This document shows positions 1-9,254 of a stretch of 64,000 bases of DNA, in pieces. The notes beneath the pieces were generated by a model that was not told the origin of the DNA, did no database searches, and saw only the letters and a list, made by a program, of their open reading frames with translations. The translations under genes were made by a program, and so were the position numbers. Source of the DNA: DATARR01 sp034666985 (GTDB lineage: Bacteria > Acidobacteriota > Thermoanaerobaculia > Multivoradales > UBA5704); contig JAXDKS010000034.1 of the NCBI GenBank assembly GCA_034666985.1, positions 62,001-126,000 on the forward strand, read 5' to 3'. Numbering within the stretch: the first letter of the stretch is position 1; each line of letters opens with the position of its first letter.

Positions 1-950
1 GTGATCTCCGCCTCATGGGGGATGGCGTAGCGGCTGTCCTGCTTGACGTCCGCATACCCCTGAGCCATGTCGCCGAGGATCTTCCGGGCCTGCGCCCGCA
101 CTTCCTCGACCGGGTCCGGCTCATCCGCCGGAGCGTCTGGCGGCAGCTCCTCCAGATGGGCGAACGCCAGCAGCGGAAACCACTTCAACGGCTCCACCGC
201 CCGCGGGCGGTACACCGTGAACTGGACGTTCTCGTGAAGAGGGAGCGCCTTGTCGGGAGGAACGTGGGCCGGCGAAGGCTCGGGCGCCGGAGCCGACACC
301 GGAGCGAGTAGGGGAGCCTCCCTGGCCAAACCCTGTTCCTGGATCGCCTTCCAAAGATCCTCCAGAACCCGCTCGGCAAAAGCATCCAACCGAGCCGCCC
401 GGCCGAGACCATCGCTCCAACCGCAGGAATAGCCGTCCAGGACCGGCCGTCCCGAAGCCCGGATGCGATCCTTCAGCTTGGTGAGGCGGGAAGCTGCCGC
501 TTCATTCTCAGGAAGGAACCGTTCCCGCTGCGCCTCGGGAACCGACAAGGGGAACCGGCGGTCCCTGAAATAGAAGAAGCTCCGGGTCTTACCCGGCTCG
601 CGAAGAGCCCCCTGAAGGATCTCGAGCTCCACCATGCTCCGGCCGGGGTCCTCCGCCAGCCAGGGCTGCGCCGCCACCAGAGCCAGAGGGACCGCCGCCG
701 GAGGCTCGCCATACCGCTCCCCCAGCAGCCCCACGAAGATCTGGCACCCCTCGATCTCCCGGAACCGCCGCGCCAGGTCCCACTCCTCCCCCTTGACCTT
801 GGCAGGATCGACGACGACGATCTCGATCCCCAGCCTCTGCGCCCGCTCCCGGAGCTCGGGCAGGACGAGGCCCTCGATGACGGCGCGTTCGCCGTCCATC
901 TCCCCGGGGAGGGATGCGAGGTAGAGGCGGAGGGGAGAGGGAGGAGGCAT
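1..950 (-). CDS. DUF4062-like conflict-system protein, C-terminus cut by window edge
   Basis: An uninterrupted frame of 316 codons runs from ATG at 950 off the left edge without a stop. Residues 7-85 read like a DUF4062 head: LRLYLASLPGEMDGER, a mid-section VVVDPAK, then the pattern C-Q-I-F-V-G-L-L-G-E-R-Y-G. That family sits at the N-terminus of NACHT/TPR/TIR-type signalling proteins. After a Pro/Ala-rich linker (about residues 215-235) comes a conserved-looking block beginning NVQFTVYRPRAVEPLKWFPL. I associate this block with effector-type multidomain proteins but cannot name the family. The gene is divergent from the Uma2 gene at 1088 and close to the SLOG pair, which supports a conflict role. 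The biochemical activity is not visible in the part present. Confidence 0.7.
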   Translation of the reverse strand, partial: MPPPSPLRLYLASLPGEMDGERAVIEGLVLPELRERAQRLGIEIVVVDPAKVKGEEWDLARRFREIEGCQIFVGLLGERYGEPPAAVPLALVAAQPWLAEDPGRSMVELEILQGALREPGKTRSFFYFRDRRFPLSVPEAQRERFLPENEAAASRLTKLKDRIRASGRPVLDGYSCGWSDGLGRAARLDAFAERVLEDLWKAIQEQGLAREAPLLAPVSAPAPEPSPAHVPPDKALPLHENVQFTVYRPRAVEPLKWFPLLAFAHLEELPPDAPADEPDPVEEVRAQARKILGDMAQGYADVKQDSRYAIPHEAEI

Positions 951-1087
951 GGCTATCCTTGATTTTATTCCAAGAAGGACGACCCGAACACCATCCAGCC
1001 CGTGCTAGCATAGAGCTGGAGGGTGTTGCTTTCTGGCGGGCAAAATGCTTTGATGACGCGTCCCGTCGGGGAAAGGCAGACACGTGT

Positions 1088-1861
1088 ATGAGCGTCCTTC
1101 CGCTCGAACAGGAGATTGAATACCCCACCTCCGACGGCCAGCCCATGGCCGAGACCCCTCTTCATCGGAAGGTGATGAACGACCTCATCGGGGGCTTGGA
1201 GGACCGTTACGCCCAGGAGCCAGACGTCTGGGCTGGAGGCAACCTCTTCCTTTGCTACGAGGAAGGCAACCCGGCGGCGTGCGTGGCCCCGGACGTGCTG
1301 CTGGCCAAGGGGGTGCCGAAGTGGGACCGGCCGAACTATCTCCTCTGGGAGGAAGTGCCGCCCAGCTTGGTGGTGGAGATCACGTCGAAGAAGACCCGGC
1401 GGGATGACCAGGGCAAGAAGAAGTCGCTCTACGAGCGGCTTGGCGTCGAGGAGCTGGTCCTGTTCGATCCCTACGGAGAGTACCTGCGGCCGCGGCTCCA
1501 GGGTTACCGGCTCGTCAAGGGGCATTATCAACCGGTCCCCCTGGAGCAGGACGGGGCATTCCTGAGCCAGACGACAGGCCTGCTCTTCCACCCTGAGGGG
1601 AAGCGATTACGGCTGGTGGATGCCGTCACCGGAGAGCGGTACCTGTGGCGCGAGGAGTCCGAAGCGGCCCGGAAGGCAGAAGCCGCCGCCCGTCGGGCCG
1701 CGCAGAGAAGAGCCGCCAAGGAGGCCGCCGCCCGCCAGGCTGCGGAGGCGAGAGCTGCGGAAGCGGAGGTGAAGGCCGCTGAAGAGGCGGCAGCTCGACA
1801 GGCCGCCGAAGAGCAGGTTCGGGCCTTGAAAGCGGAACTGGACCGGCTGCGGAAGGGCTGA
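1088..1861 (+). CDS. Uma2 family (DUF820) PD-(D/E)xK nuclease-like protein
   Basis: The 257-residue product has the Uma2 restriction-endonuclease-like fold signature: APDVLLAKG supplies the first Asp, VVEITSKK supplies the E-x-K part, and KKSLYERLGVEELVLFDPYG matches the usual YxxxGV..YwlvDP stretch. From about residue 185 to the end the protein is an Ala/Glu/Arg-rich coiled coil, common in this family. ATG 1088 is preferred to the longer in-frame ATG at 914 because the family's conserved part starts just after it and the extension overlaps the divergent DUF4062-like gene. Uma2 proteins are abundant in cyanobacteria and Acidobacteriota, but their physiological role is unsettled. It stands alone between two minus-strand units. 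Confidence 0.85.
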   Translation: MSVLPLEQEIEYPTSDGQPMAETPLHRKVMNDLIGGLEDRYAQEPDVWAGGNLFLCYEEGNPAACVAPDVLLAKGVPKWDRPNYLLWEEVPPSLVVEITSKKTRRDDQGKKKSLYERLGVEELVLFDPYGEYLRPRLQGYRLVKGHYQPVPLEQDGAFLSQTTGLLFHPEGKRLRLVDAVTGERYLWREESEAARKAEAAARRAAQRRAAKEAAARQAAEARAAEAEVKAAEEAAARQAAEEQVRALKAELDRLRKG

Positions 1862-1879
1862 CCCGCGCGCCGGAGCGGC

Positions 1880-3676
1880 CTAGGGAGGAGTCAGAGGCTT
1901 GGTGACGAACGCCGCACGCCAGTCAGCCTGCTCCAAGAGTTGGATTTGGCAAAAATACTCCGCCTGGGCGCCCAGTTCCTTGGAGGACATCGCCCTCTTG
2001 GAGCTCAACAAACTGGTCAGCAAAGCACTCAACCTCGCTCGCAAGGCTTTGGAGCGCCGGAAAATTCGCTCAAACTCGCCCTGATGGGAAATGCCTTCAA
2101 CGGCGGCACCGACAGCCGGCAGGACGACCGCACAGAGGCTCAGCAGGAGGATTGCAGCGGCGGCGACAAATTTACCCAGCCGGGGATCTGCTTCTTCACC
2201 AAGCCACAGGTGAACAAGGCACGCCACTAGAGTGGCGGGGAAAAGCCATTTTACCACTAGCGAATGCAGACGATGGTGTGCGAGCTCCATCCTCGCGGAG
2301 GTCTCCGCGTGGTACTTGACCTGCCCCTTCACCGCGTCCGCGAGCACTTGACGATAGGTTTCCAGGAAGGCTGCATCCATTCTTGAAGAAACCATCCCTA
2401 ACTCACGAGCAATCGCTCGAAAGTACCAATTGAACCAAGTCCTGCCGGGATCTTCTTCGAGGTGTGCAGGGACTTCAAAGGCAGGAGTCACCCGAGCAAG
2501 GGGTATCAGGTACTGCATCTGCCTGAAGCCTTCGGCGAGAAGCCGATAATCGATCCATCGCTCATGGAGATGGAAGCGCTGGTTCCCCAGCCACACCAAG
2601 ATCAATATGGCGGTGATCAACACCAGCTCAACCCAAAACGCATCGTGGTACCCTTCTTTGTAGATACCGAAGAAGGCTGAGAATACGGCAGCGGCGCCGA
2701 GCCCATAGGTTAGGATGAACAGACTGCGATAGATATCTCCATAAGTATTGGCGAGATCGTCTGCGCGCTTTAAATGAATCTGGCAGCCATTAAGAAGCTT
2801 ATGCCCTATACGGCTGTTGGGTTCCTCAAGGCTGGCCCAACGATCCTCCGCCGGCTGATCGCCACCGTTTAGGCCATTGTTGCCTGTCTCTTCGAGGCGC
2901 TTTTCCCAACCACGGGCGATGAAATTGCGGAACGTTTTGTAGATCGGTATCGGCTTGGGCTGCTTCTCCCCGAGAAATCGCTCCAGAGGCTTGGGACTGA
3001 CGTCCGTTGGCATCTCGAAGATAGGTTTTAGACGATTCAAGAGATGGCCGAGATCCGTTTTTCTTGGGGGTTCCCCAGGATTCGTACCTCGTTCCAAGAG
3101 GCAGATCTCGTGCTCTGGACGGGAATTGATCCAGATGATTGGAATGCTTCGAGAGAGCGCTTCGGTGGCCACAGCCCCCGGATCCCCTTTTTCTCCCTGC
3201 TCGCCGTTCCACACAGCGATGAGTACATCGCACTGACGTAGAACGGCCTGTCCCACGGTCTCACGTGCTGCAGGCTTGTCATCCGAGGAACCATCCAACT
3301 CGACCTTTACCGAATCAAGACCCCAAAGATCATCGAAGATCTCATGCCATTCTGCGGTCAGGAACTTCTTCCTGTATTCCTCATGCGCTACGGATAAGAG
3401 GCACTGCAGCTCAAATTTCTGCTGAATGGCCTCACGCGTGACTACCAGTTCGGCTCCTTCTCCCAAAGGAGAGATGATGCGCATCGTCGGGTTCTCGCTT
3501 ATGTATAATCCCTTGCAGGGACTACGGAGATCGCCGGCGCATTCACGGAGTTTTTTGAGAGCTTCTTGAATTTTTTTAATGAGGAGTTCATTGGATGTCT
3601 CGGAACGCAAATCGCAGCCCGTTACGCCGACGCGTACAACCAGTCGTGTTCCCGTCGATGGTCTTTTCTGTATCAT
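1880..3676 (-). CDS. SLOG-domain sensor fused to transmembrane effector segments
   Basis: Residues 12-200 form a SLOG-type Rossmann domain: VRVGVTGCD at the start, then RIISPLGEGAELVV, then the pattern C-D-V-L-I-A-V-W-N-G. The C-terminal half has four hydrophobic helices in two pairs (about 325-370 and 490-545). Between them sits an FHLHERWIDYRLLAEGFRQ motif typical of SLATT/2TM effectors paired with SLOG domains. Known families of this kind are predicted to sense a nucleotide-derived signal and act on the membrane; that role is inferred here. It follows the SLOG-only gene by 17 bp, with GAGG about 6 nt before the ATG, so the two are probably co-transcribed. Base composition is visibly less GC-rich than the neighbours, suggesting acquisition by transfer. 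Confidence 0.8.
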   Translation of the reverse strand: MIQKRPSTGTRLVVRVGVTGCDLRSETSNELLIKKIQEALKKLRECAGDLRSPCKGLYISENPTMRIISPLGEGAELVVTREAIQQKFELQCLLSVAHEEYRKKFLTAEWHEIFDDLWGLDSVKVELDGSSDDKPAARETVGQAVLRQCDVLIAVWNGEQGEKGDPGAVATEALSRSIPIIWINSRPEHEICLLERGTNPGEPPRKTDLGHLLNRLKPIFEMPTDVSPKPLERFLGEKQPKPIPIYKTFRNFIARGWEKRLEETGNNGLNGGDQPAEDRWASLEEPNSRIGHKLLNGCQIHLKRADDLANTYGDIYRSLFILTYGLGAAAVFSAFFGIYKEGYHDAFWVELVLITAILILVWLGNQRFHLHERWIDYRLLAEGFRQMQYLIPLARVTPAFEVPAHLEEDPGRTWFNWYFRAIARELGMVSSRMDAAFLETYRQVLADAVKGQVKYHAETSARMELAHHRLHSLVVKWLFPATLVACLVHLWLGEEADPRLGKFVAAAAILLLSLCAVVLPAVGAAVEGISHQGEFERIFRRSKALRARLSALLTSLLSSKRAMSSKELGAQAEYFCQIQLLEQADWRAAFVTKPLTPP

Positions 3677-3693
3677 TTATGTCCTCATTTCGC

Positions 3694-4365
3694 TCAGCTC
3701 ATGCCGCGCGCAGTCAAGACTCTTCCGATCGCTTCGGAGAGTCCGTTCATCGAATCGTATAAGAGAGGAGCAATCGACCTTAGTAGAAAAATCTCCTCGT
3801 GGGGTCGTACCCATACAGTAGTAATTCCTCGTGCGATGGCTTCTTTCACGATTTGCCCTGTACCACCCTGTCCTGCCGGAGATTGACCATTCCATATAGC
3901 GATCAGGATGTCAGAGTGGAGAAGGACCCATCGACCCACCTCCTCGTAAGCTTTGTTTTCATGCTCGCGGGAACCCGCCAGCTCAATGACTTGCGTGGTA
4001 CGCTCTAACAGAGCATGAAACGCCGTCTTGGATTCTGGGATCGTGAAATCCTTCTCGTACTCCTGGCGTGAGAAAGGCAGCGGGCTCTGAAGCTCATAGC
4101 CAAGCATCAATCCTTCTTCAGCTACGATGCGATCGGCACCTTCGGCGAGAGGTGAGACGACTTTGAGGAGGAGCTCTTCTCTGACGTCTGGATGCCGTTC
4201 AGAGAGCCGACGAGCGATCTCCTTGACCTGGGCCAGGACTTTACGGACCGATCCTCTCAAAAGCGCCTGGTCGTATCCCGCTTCGGATAAGCCTTTGGTC
4301 CGATGGCCGGTGACGCCGACTCGGAGTGTCGGCGGTGAGCCGAGTGGACTCTCCTGTGAGACCAT
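3694..4365 (-). CDS. Stand-alone SLOG-family nucleotide-binding protein
   Basis: This 223-residue protein is essentially one SLOG domain: LRVGVTGHR at residues 14-22, VVSPLAEGADRIVAEE at about 68-83, and SDILIAIWNGQSPAGQGGTG near 150-170. It is clearly paralogous to the N-terminal domain of the next gene (same motif order, spacing and an SPLxEGA block) but lacks its membrane part. A plausible reading is a sensor or regulator beside a sensor-effector; the ligand is unknown. The start is close to a TATAAT box, giving a very short leader. Composition is lower in GC than flanking genes, like its partner. Confidence 0.8.
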   Translation of the reverse strand: MVSQESPLGSPPTLRVGVTGHRTKGLSEAGYDQALLRGSVRKVLAQVKEIARRLSERHPDVREELLLKVVSPLAEGADRIVAEEGLMLGYELQSPLPFSRQEYEKDFTIPESKTAFHALLERTTQVIELAGSREHENKAYEEVGRWVLLHSDILIAIWNGQSPAGQGGTGQIVKEAIARGITTVWVRPHEEIFLLRSIAPLLYDSMNGLSEAIGRVLTARGMS

Positions 4366-4375
4366 ATGCGAACCG

Positions 4376-4420
4376 ATTATAAACTATTCGCCGCGGCCGG
4401 CTCGGGTTCGCCGGCGAACC
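4376..4420 (-). promoter_or_regulatory. Promoter and palindromic operator of the SLOG pair
   Basis: Read on the minus strand, a perfect TATAAT occupies 4381-4376, about 10 nt before the ATG at 4365. Upstream, 4405-4420 is a perfect 16-bp palindrome, GGTTCGCCGGCGAACC, covering the expected -35 region. The half-site GCGAACC recurs at 4368-4374 just downstream of the -10 box. No TTGACA-like -35 is present. The arrangement suggests repression or activation at the palindrome; the binding protein is unknown. Confidence 0.5.
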
Positions 4421-4546
4421 TCTGACTCCTGGGCCACCCCTCCCGGCCTGATCCTTGCAGCCGCTCACCTCAGGGACCGAGCCGGGCCTCCGGTCCCTCC
4501 ACTACCATCTCTGACGCAGTCGCCCGGCCCCAAGGAGGACCCTCCT

Positions 4547-4762
4547 ATGGCTGAGATCCGAGTCGAGAAGAAGAAAGGCGTCCCCGTCTGGGCGATCCTG
4601 CTTGCCCTGATCATCCTGGCTCTCATCGTCTGGGCCGTTTCCTCGCTGCGCAGTCGCGGTCGCCAGCAGGACGTCGACCATACGGCGGCCCTCGCGGGAC
4701 TGACGCAGGTCATCGTCCTCGAAACCCGCGAGACCTTCGTCCCCACCGCCCGGTGCGCCTGA
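4547..4762 (+). CDS. Small single-pass membrane protein
   Basis: A 71-residue product with a charged N-terminus (MAEIRVEKKKG), one strong hydrophobic helix at residues 13-33 and a short polar tail. AAGGAGGA at 4531-4538 is a good ribosome site ahead of ATG 4547, which supports this start over longer in-frame ATGs. No family is recognised. The orientation (basic N-terminus, hydrophobic helix, soluble tail) predicts a membrane-anchored protein. It lies alone between the SLOG promoter region and the convergent repeat-protein gene. Confidence 0.55.
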   Translation: MAEIRVEKKKGVPVWAILLALIILALIVWAVSSLRSRGRQQDVDHTAALAGLTQVIVLETRETFVPTARCA

Positions 4763-4801
4763 CGGGGCTCTTCGGAGGGGTGCACGGCTGCGCCCCTCCT
4801 G

Positions 4802-7032
4802 TCAAGGCGCGGCCAGATCGACCACCACCTCACGGTCGGCCGTCAGCTCGATGGGTTGCTCCTGCACCTTCTGCCCGCGCATATCCTGAATCCGCAGCCG
4901 GTAGGTCCCTGCCTGGAGGCGCTCGAAGCGAAGGACGCCATTCTGGCTGGAGACGCCGTTCTGGCCGAACGCATTCTTGATGAGCGTACTGCCGTCGGTA
5001 TCCAGGAGAGTGGCGAGGAAGGACTCGTCCGGATGGGCGGAGCGGACCGTGAGGGTGAGGTCTCCCATGCGGAAGTCGAGGTCGAGCGTAGCCTCGGTCG
5101 CACCAGGAGGAATGTGGATCCTCCCTGTGGCCAGTCTGGCTGGAGATCCATAGAATAGAGGTCCCGATCCCGATGTGTAGCTCGCGGTGATCGTCCAGTC
5201 TCCGGGCCAGAGGCCTGTCTGACGGTAGTGGCCGTTTTCGTCCACGGTCCAGGGACCAGATCTATAGCTCGGGGGCCCTTCGGCTTGAAAGGACTGGATG
5301 GTCTCGCCCGGCTCCAGTCCCAGGATGCGGCCGGTGAGGACGATGTTCGGTCCCAGTTGGATCTCGACGTCTTCGACCGGCGCTCCCACGACCACGATCG
5401 GCCGCTCCGCGTCCCGGCTGGAGTAGCCCTCCGCCGAGACGGACAGGTCATAGGTCCCATCGGTCACGCCGACCGCGAACGAGCCATCCGCCAGAGTTTG
5501 GGTCTGAAAGTGTGCGTAGGTATTTCCGCTAAACCGGAGGCTGGCCCCCACGATCGGCTCTCCTCCCGGTCCGGTGACCCGCCCCCGGATCTCGGAGACG
5601 GGAGGGAACTGGAGGTCGTGCACCACCTCCGTCAGCCCGGCGGGTGGGGTGAGCTCGGCCGTGGCGAAACGGTCTCCGGCCTGGGCGTGCAAACTCCAAT
5701 GTCCTGGCGGGAGGTTTGGGACCTCGAACCGGCCCTCGGAATCGATGGCGGCCTGGACTTCGCGAAGAGAGCCGGCCACCACGGAGACAGAAATCTTGTC
5801 CATGGCTGCGGGATCGATGCCCAGGACGCGCCCTTTCAGGATCAGGCCGTAGCTGAGCCGGATCTCCACGCCGTCGATCGGCCGGTCTTCCACCGTGATG
5901 CCGCCGGTTTCCGTGGGGGCGAACCCGTCCTTCTCGGCCAGCAGCTTATGGACTCCCTTGTCCCCCGACAGCAGGAACGAGCCGTCCGCCAGGGTCGACG
6001 TCGATCGACACCGGCACCTGTCGTCGGTGATGAGCACCCCCGCGACCGGCGCGCCGTCGGGTCCGATCACCCGGCCGCGGATCTCGAAATGCTGAACGGG
6101 ACGCAGGACGAGATCGATCCGTGTCCCCTCAGGGCGAATCAGGAATTTTCCGTTCATGTCGAAAAATCGGCATGCCTCGTCTCGACAGCCCCCTCCCCGG
6201 TCTCAACCCCTTCCAGAAGGAAGTTTCCGCCCTCGTCGCTGGAGGCCGTGACGGAGCTCCTGGGTCCTGAGAGACGGATCCATGCCCCCACGACGGGGTG
6301 GCCTTCCGGGTCGGCGACGTGGCCGCTCACCGTCACTCCCGGATCCATCCGGATCTTCAATCCATCCAATCCCGGGAGGGACGTCGAGAGTATCGAGGCG
6401 TGTGCTGAGATGCCCTGCACCACCGGCGCCCACTTCGTACCGTCCCGCCCCTCCCAGCTCCACGGTGAAGGTCCCCTCGACGCCGGTGAGAGCCGAGCTG
6501 ACGAAGGGGCACGGCGGGTCCGGCATGATGAGGTCGTTTCCCTCCCAGCGGGTGCGAGTGGGCCAGGCGGAGACCGTCACGCCGGAGAGGGGCTCGCCGC
6601 CGGCGTCCACGACATGCCCGGCGAGATGGACGGTCGGCGTGAGCACGATACGCGGCTCCGCGGACGCCGGACCCTTCGCCGGAAATTCTGTCGGCGTGTA
6701 GCCCTTGCGGCAGGCCCGAAGCTGTTCATGGTCTCCCACTGCCCGCTCGCGCAGCTCGAAGCGGCCATCCGGACCGCTGAGGGTGGCGGGGCCCGCCTGA
6801 TAGGTGGCCTGGGTGATCTCGGCGTAATTTTCGGGCACCACCCAGATCTCCACGCCCTCTACCGGGCGGTCTGAGGGATCGACGATCCGCCCCGCGACCC
6901 GTGTCCGCCTTTCCAGCGTGAAGGTCCCGAGGCTTACCGGCCCCTGTCCTGCCGGCACCGAGATCATCTTTTTCGCCAGGGGGAGGCGAGCAGAGCCAAG
7001 CCCAGAAGGACTCGAAGAAGATGACGAAGCAT
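4802..7032 (-). pseudogene. Exported carboxypeptidase-regulatory repeat protein, interrupted by three 1-base indels
   Basis: ATG 7032 opens a signal peptide (MLRHLLRVLLGLALLASP) that stops after about 22 codons. The next frame begins MISVPAGQGPVSLG, and two further frame changes lead to the end. Each break is at a homopolymer: T5 at 6968-6972, the CCC/GGG run at 6371-6376, and A5 at 6162-6166. Correcting them (+1, -1, +1) gives one frame of about 743 codons. It contains repeated CarboxypepD_reg/Big-type beta modules such as VAGRIVDPSDRPVEGVEIWV, VSGHVADPEGHPVVGAWI and IRGRVIGPDGAPVAGVLI. Such proteins are exported or cell-surface and common in Acidobacteriota. All three lesions being homopolymer indels points to sequence error rather than true decay. 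The frame is otherwise open. Confidence 0.65.
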
Positions 7033-7167
7033 GTTGAGGGGTTACGCAAGGATGATTCCAGCCCGGTCTCCCGAGGGGAACCGCGCGGAAAGAGGAGTTT
7101 TGGGTTCAAGGGGCTGGACGCATGTCCAGATTTATGGACAGGAGAGGTCGTCTTGAGTTACGCGCCA

Positions 7168-8595
7168 TCACTGCACATACCCCAGCGCCCGCAGCCGCTT
7201 CAACGCCTCGGGATCGAGCGGCACCCGCTCCCGGCGGGTGATCCCCAGTCTCTTCCGAGCCCGGTCGCCCTCCGCTTCGAACCGGTCGAGGAGCCGCCCG
7301 CCCTCGGCGGTCTTCTCGGGGGAGGAGGCGGAGAGGTCCGCCGTCTCCCCGGGATCTCGGACGAGGTCGTACAACTCCTGCCGGCCGCTGGTCATCCAGC
7401 GGATGAGCTTGAAGCCTCCGAAGAGGACGGCCACCCGCTCTTCGATCCGCTGCAGGCCCGTGCTCAGGAGCGGCTCGGCAGGGAGGGGTTCGCCCCGCAG
7501 GAGGGGAGTGAGGGAGCGGGCCACGGGGTAGACGGCGGGGAGAGGGCGGCCGGCGAGGTCCAGGATGGTGGCGGCAAGGCTCGCGGTCGAGACAGGGGTG
7601 TCCGCCGCTCCCCGCCGTGACTCTCTGGGGAGCTTCACCAGGAAGGGCACACGGAGGAGCTCCTCGAAGAGGGTGTGGCCGTGCCCCACGCCGCCGTGCT
7701 CCCAGAGCTCCTCGCCGTGGTCCGAGAGGAGGATGACGAGCGTGTCCTCATAGAGGCCGGACCGCTTGAGGTCCGCCATCAGCGAGCCCACGGCGGCGTC
7801 CACCCAGCGGACCTCGGCCCCATAGAGCTGGCGGATCCACTCCCTCTCGGCCGAGGAAGGATCGCGCTGGTGCAGGCGGATCGCCAAGTGCTCCTCGGCC
7901 GTGAGGCGCGGTCCCATCCCCGGCGGGGGCGCCATTCCTTTCAGATAGGCGGCCGGAGGCTCGTAGGGAGTGTGGGGATCGTAGAAGTGGATCCAGAGGA
8001 AGAACGGCTCCTTGCCATGCGCTCGCAACCACTTCGACGCGACGCCGGCGAGCTGATCCGGATCGGCCGGCCTTTTCCCAGTCACCCCGGACGTTCCCGG
8101 GAAGGCGGTGTACTCCTGGAATCCCTGAGCGAGATGGACCTCCCGTCCCAGGAGAGGGCTCGAAACCAGGGCCGCCGTCCGATATCCCGCACGGCGCAAG
8201 GCCTCGGCGACCGTCGTCAGCCGATCCGGGACCCGACTCCCAAGCCCCGTAGCGAGGTGCACCTGGGGCGACACCCCCGTCATCACCGACGCCAGAGCGG
8301 GCAGGGTCCACGGAGCGGGGGAGCGGGCCTGACGGAAGACCACCGAGTCGTCGGCCAGCGCGTCGATGGCGGGCGTTCCCGGCGTCTGCGCCCGGTAGCA
8401 GGACAAGGCGTCCGCCCGCAGGGTGTCGATCGTGATGAGGAGGATGCGGCGAGGCCTGGGAGCCGGCGGTCTCGACGCCCCCAGAAGGAGGATGAGGAGG
8501 GCCGAAACGGCGAGAAGGGGTAGGAACGAGCTACAAAGTTGGGTCATTCGGAGACCGAACACACGACCGAATCCGGTAATGGACTTCCCAGGCAT
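7168..8595 (-). CDS. Sulfatase-superfamily (alkaline phosphatase fold) enzyme, exported
   Basis: The N-terminus carries a signal anchor (LPLLAVSALLILLLGA). Metal-site motifs follow: LLITIDTLRAD, HFYDPHTPY, LLSDHGEELWEHGG and VGHGHTLFEELLRVP. These define the sulfatase/phosphonate-monoester-hydrolase group. At the nucleophile position the sequence is APWTLPALASVMTG, so there is no Cys or Ser for formylglycine; Thr is the likely nucleophile, as in phospho- or glycerophospho-transferases of the fold. It may therefore be a phosphoesterase or phosphotransferase rather than a true sulfatase. The alternative start ATG at 8547 would place the signal sequence nearer the N-terminus. Confidence 0.85.
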   Translation of the reverse strand: MPGKSITGFGRVFGLRMTQLCSSFLPLLAVSALLILLLGASRPPAPRPRRILLITIDTLRADALSCYRAQTPGTPAIDALADDSVVFRQARSPAPWTLPALASVMTGVSPQVHLATGLGSRVPDRLTTVAEALRRAGYRTAALVSSPLLGREVHLAQGFQEYTAFPGTSGVTGKRPADPDQLAGVASKWLRAHGKEPFFLWIHFYDPHTPYEPPAAYLKGMAPPPGMGPRLTAEEHLAIRLHQRDPSSAEREWIRQLYGAEVRWVDAAVGSLMADLKRSGLYEDTLVILLSDHGEELWEHGGVGHGHTLFEELLRVPFLVKLPRESRRGAADTPVSTASLAATILDLAGRPLPAVYPVARSLTPLLRGEPLPAEPLLSTGLQRIEERVAVLFGGFKLIRWMTSGRQELYDLVRDPGETADLSASSPEKTAEGGRLLDRFEAEGDRARKRLGITRRERVPLDPEALKRLRALGYVQ

Positions 8596-8611
8596 CCCCT
8601 GAGGATACGGT

Positions 8612-8643
8612 GAAAACGGGGGGCGTGCGTGGGCACGCCCCCC
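8612..8643 (-). terminator. Rho-independent terminator of the 8651-9058 gene
   Basis: Positions 8618-8628 and 8633-8643 form a perfect 11-bp GC stem (GGGGGGCGTGC / GCACGCCCCCC) with a 4-nt loop. On the minus strand the stem is followed by GTTTTC. It lies directly after the stop at 8651. Confidence 0.7.
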
Positions 8644-8650
8644 AGAGAGA

Positions 8651-9058
8651 TCAGCGGACAGGATTGCCGGGGGCAGAGACTCCGGTCGTGGGAGGCGGGG
8701 TGGGCTTCTCCGTCGTGGGCGGCTGGGCGTCGGTCAGCCGGCGGCGGCTCCGGAACGGACGCAACCCGAATTCGACGAGCTTCTCCGCCCGATTCCCGTA
8801 GTGCTGCTTGACGCCGGCCCGCAGGAAAGTGGCGAGCTTCCTGCCCTCGTCCATCACATCCTGAAGCTGCTTCGAGACGTCCTGCTTGCTGGCCGTGAGA
8901 GTGGCCTGCTGGCTGGAGAGGTTCTCCGCCCTTCCGAGGATCTCCCCGAGCTGTGTCCGATGCGTCTCCAGATGGGGGAGATCACCGCTGTTCGTGACGA
9001 TGGAAGTGCCGAGCTGCCGCCACCCGCTGAGGGTGACTCCATTCTGATCCCGTGCCAT
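8651..9058 (-). CDS. Small helical protein of unknown function
   Basis: The 135-residue product starts MARDQNGVTLSGWRQLG; AAAGGAGAAGG just upstream of ATG 9058 decides this start over an in-frame extension to 9115. The middle (about residues 25-75) is a Gln/Leu/Ala-rich amphipathic coiled-coil region, followed by KLVEFGLRPFRSRRR and a Pro/Thr-rich tail. No signal peptide or membrane helix is present. I do not recognise the family. A strong terminator follows, so it is probably monocistronic. Confidence 0.6.
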   Translation of the reverse strand: MARDQNGVTLSGWRQLGTSIVTNSGDLPHLETHRTQLGEILGRAENLSSQQATLTASKQDVSKQLQDVMDEGRKLATFLRAGVKQHYGNRAEKLVEFGLRPFRSRRRLTDAQPPTTEKPTPPPTTGVSAPGNPVR

Positions 9059-9254
9059 GTTCCTTCTCCTTTCAAGAGTCCGGCACCGATAGGATGCCGG
9101 AGAAGTGACGATCAACAGCTAAGGACACCTTCGAGAGACCGGATGAGAACATAGATGTCTGAACATGTCAACATGCTTCTGATATCTTCTACGTTCGGGA
9201 CGGGAAAAGCGTTTGGCTACCCGGATTTTTGAGATGAGGAGAGCGTGGAGGATC

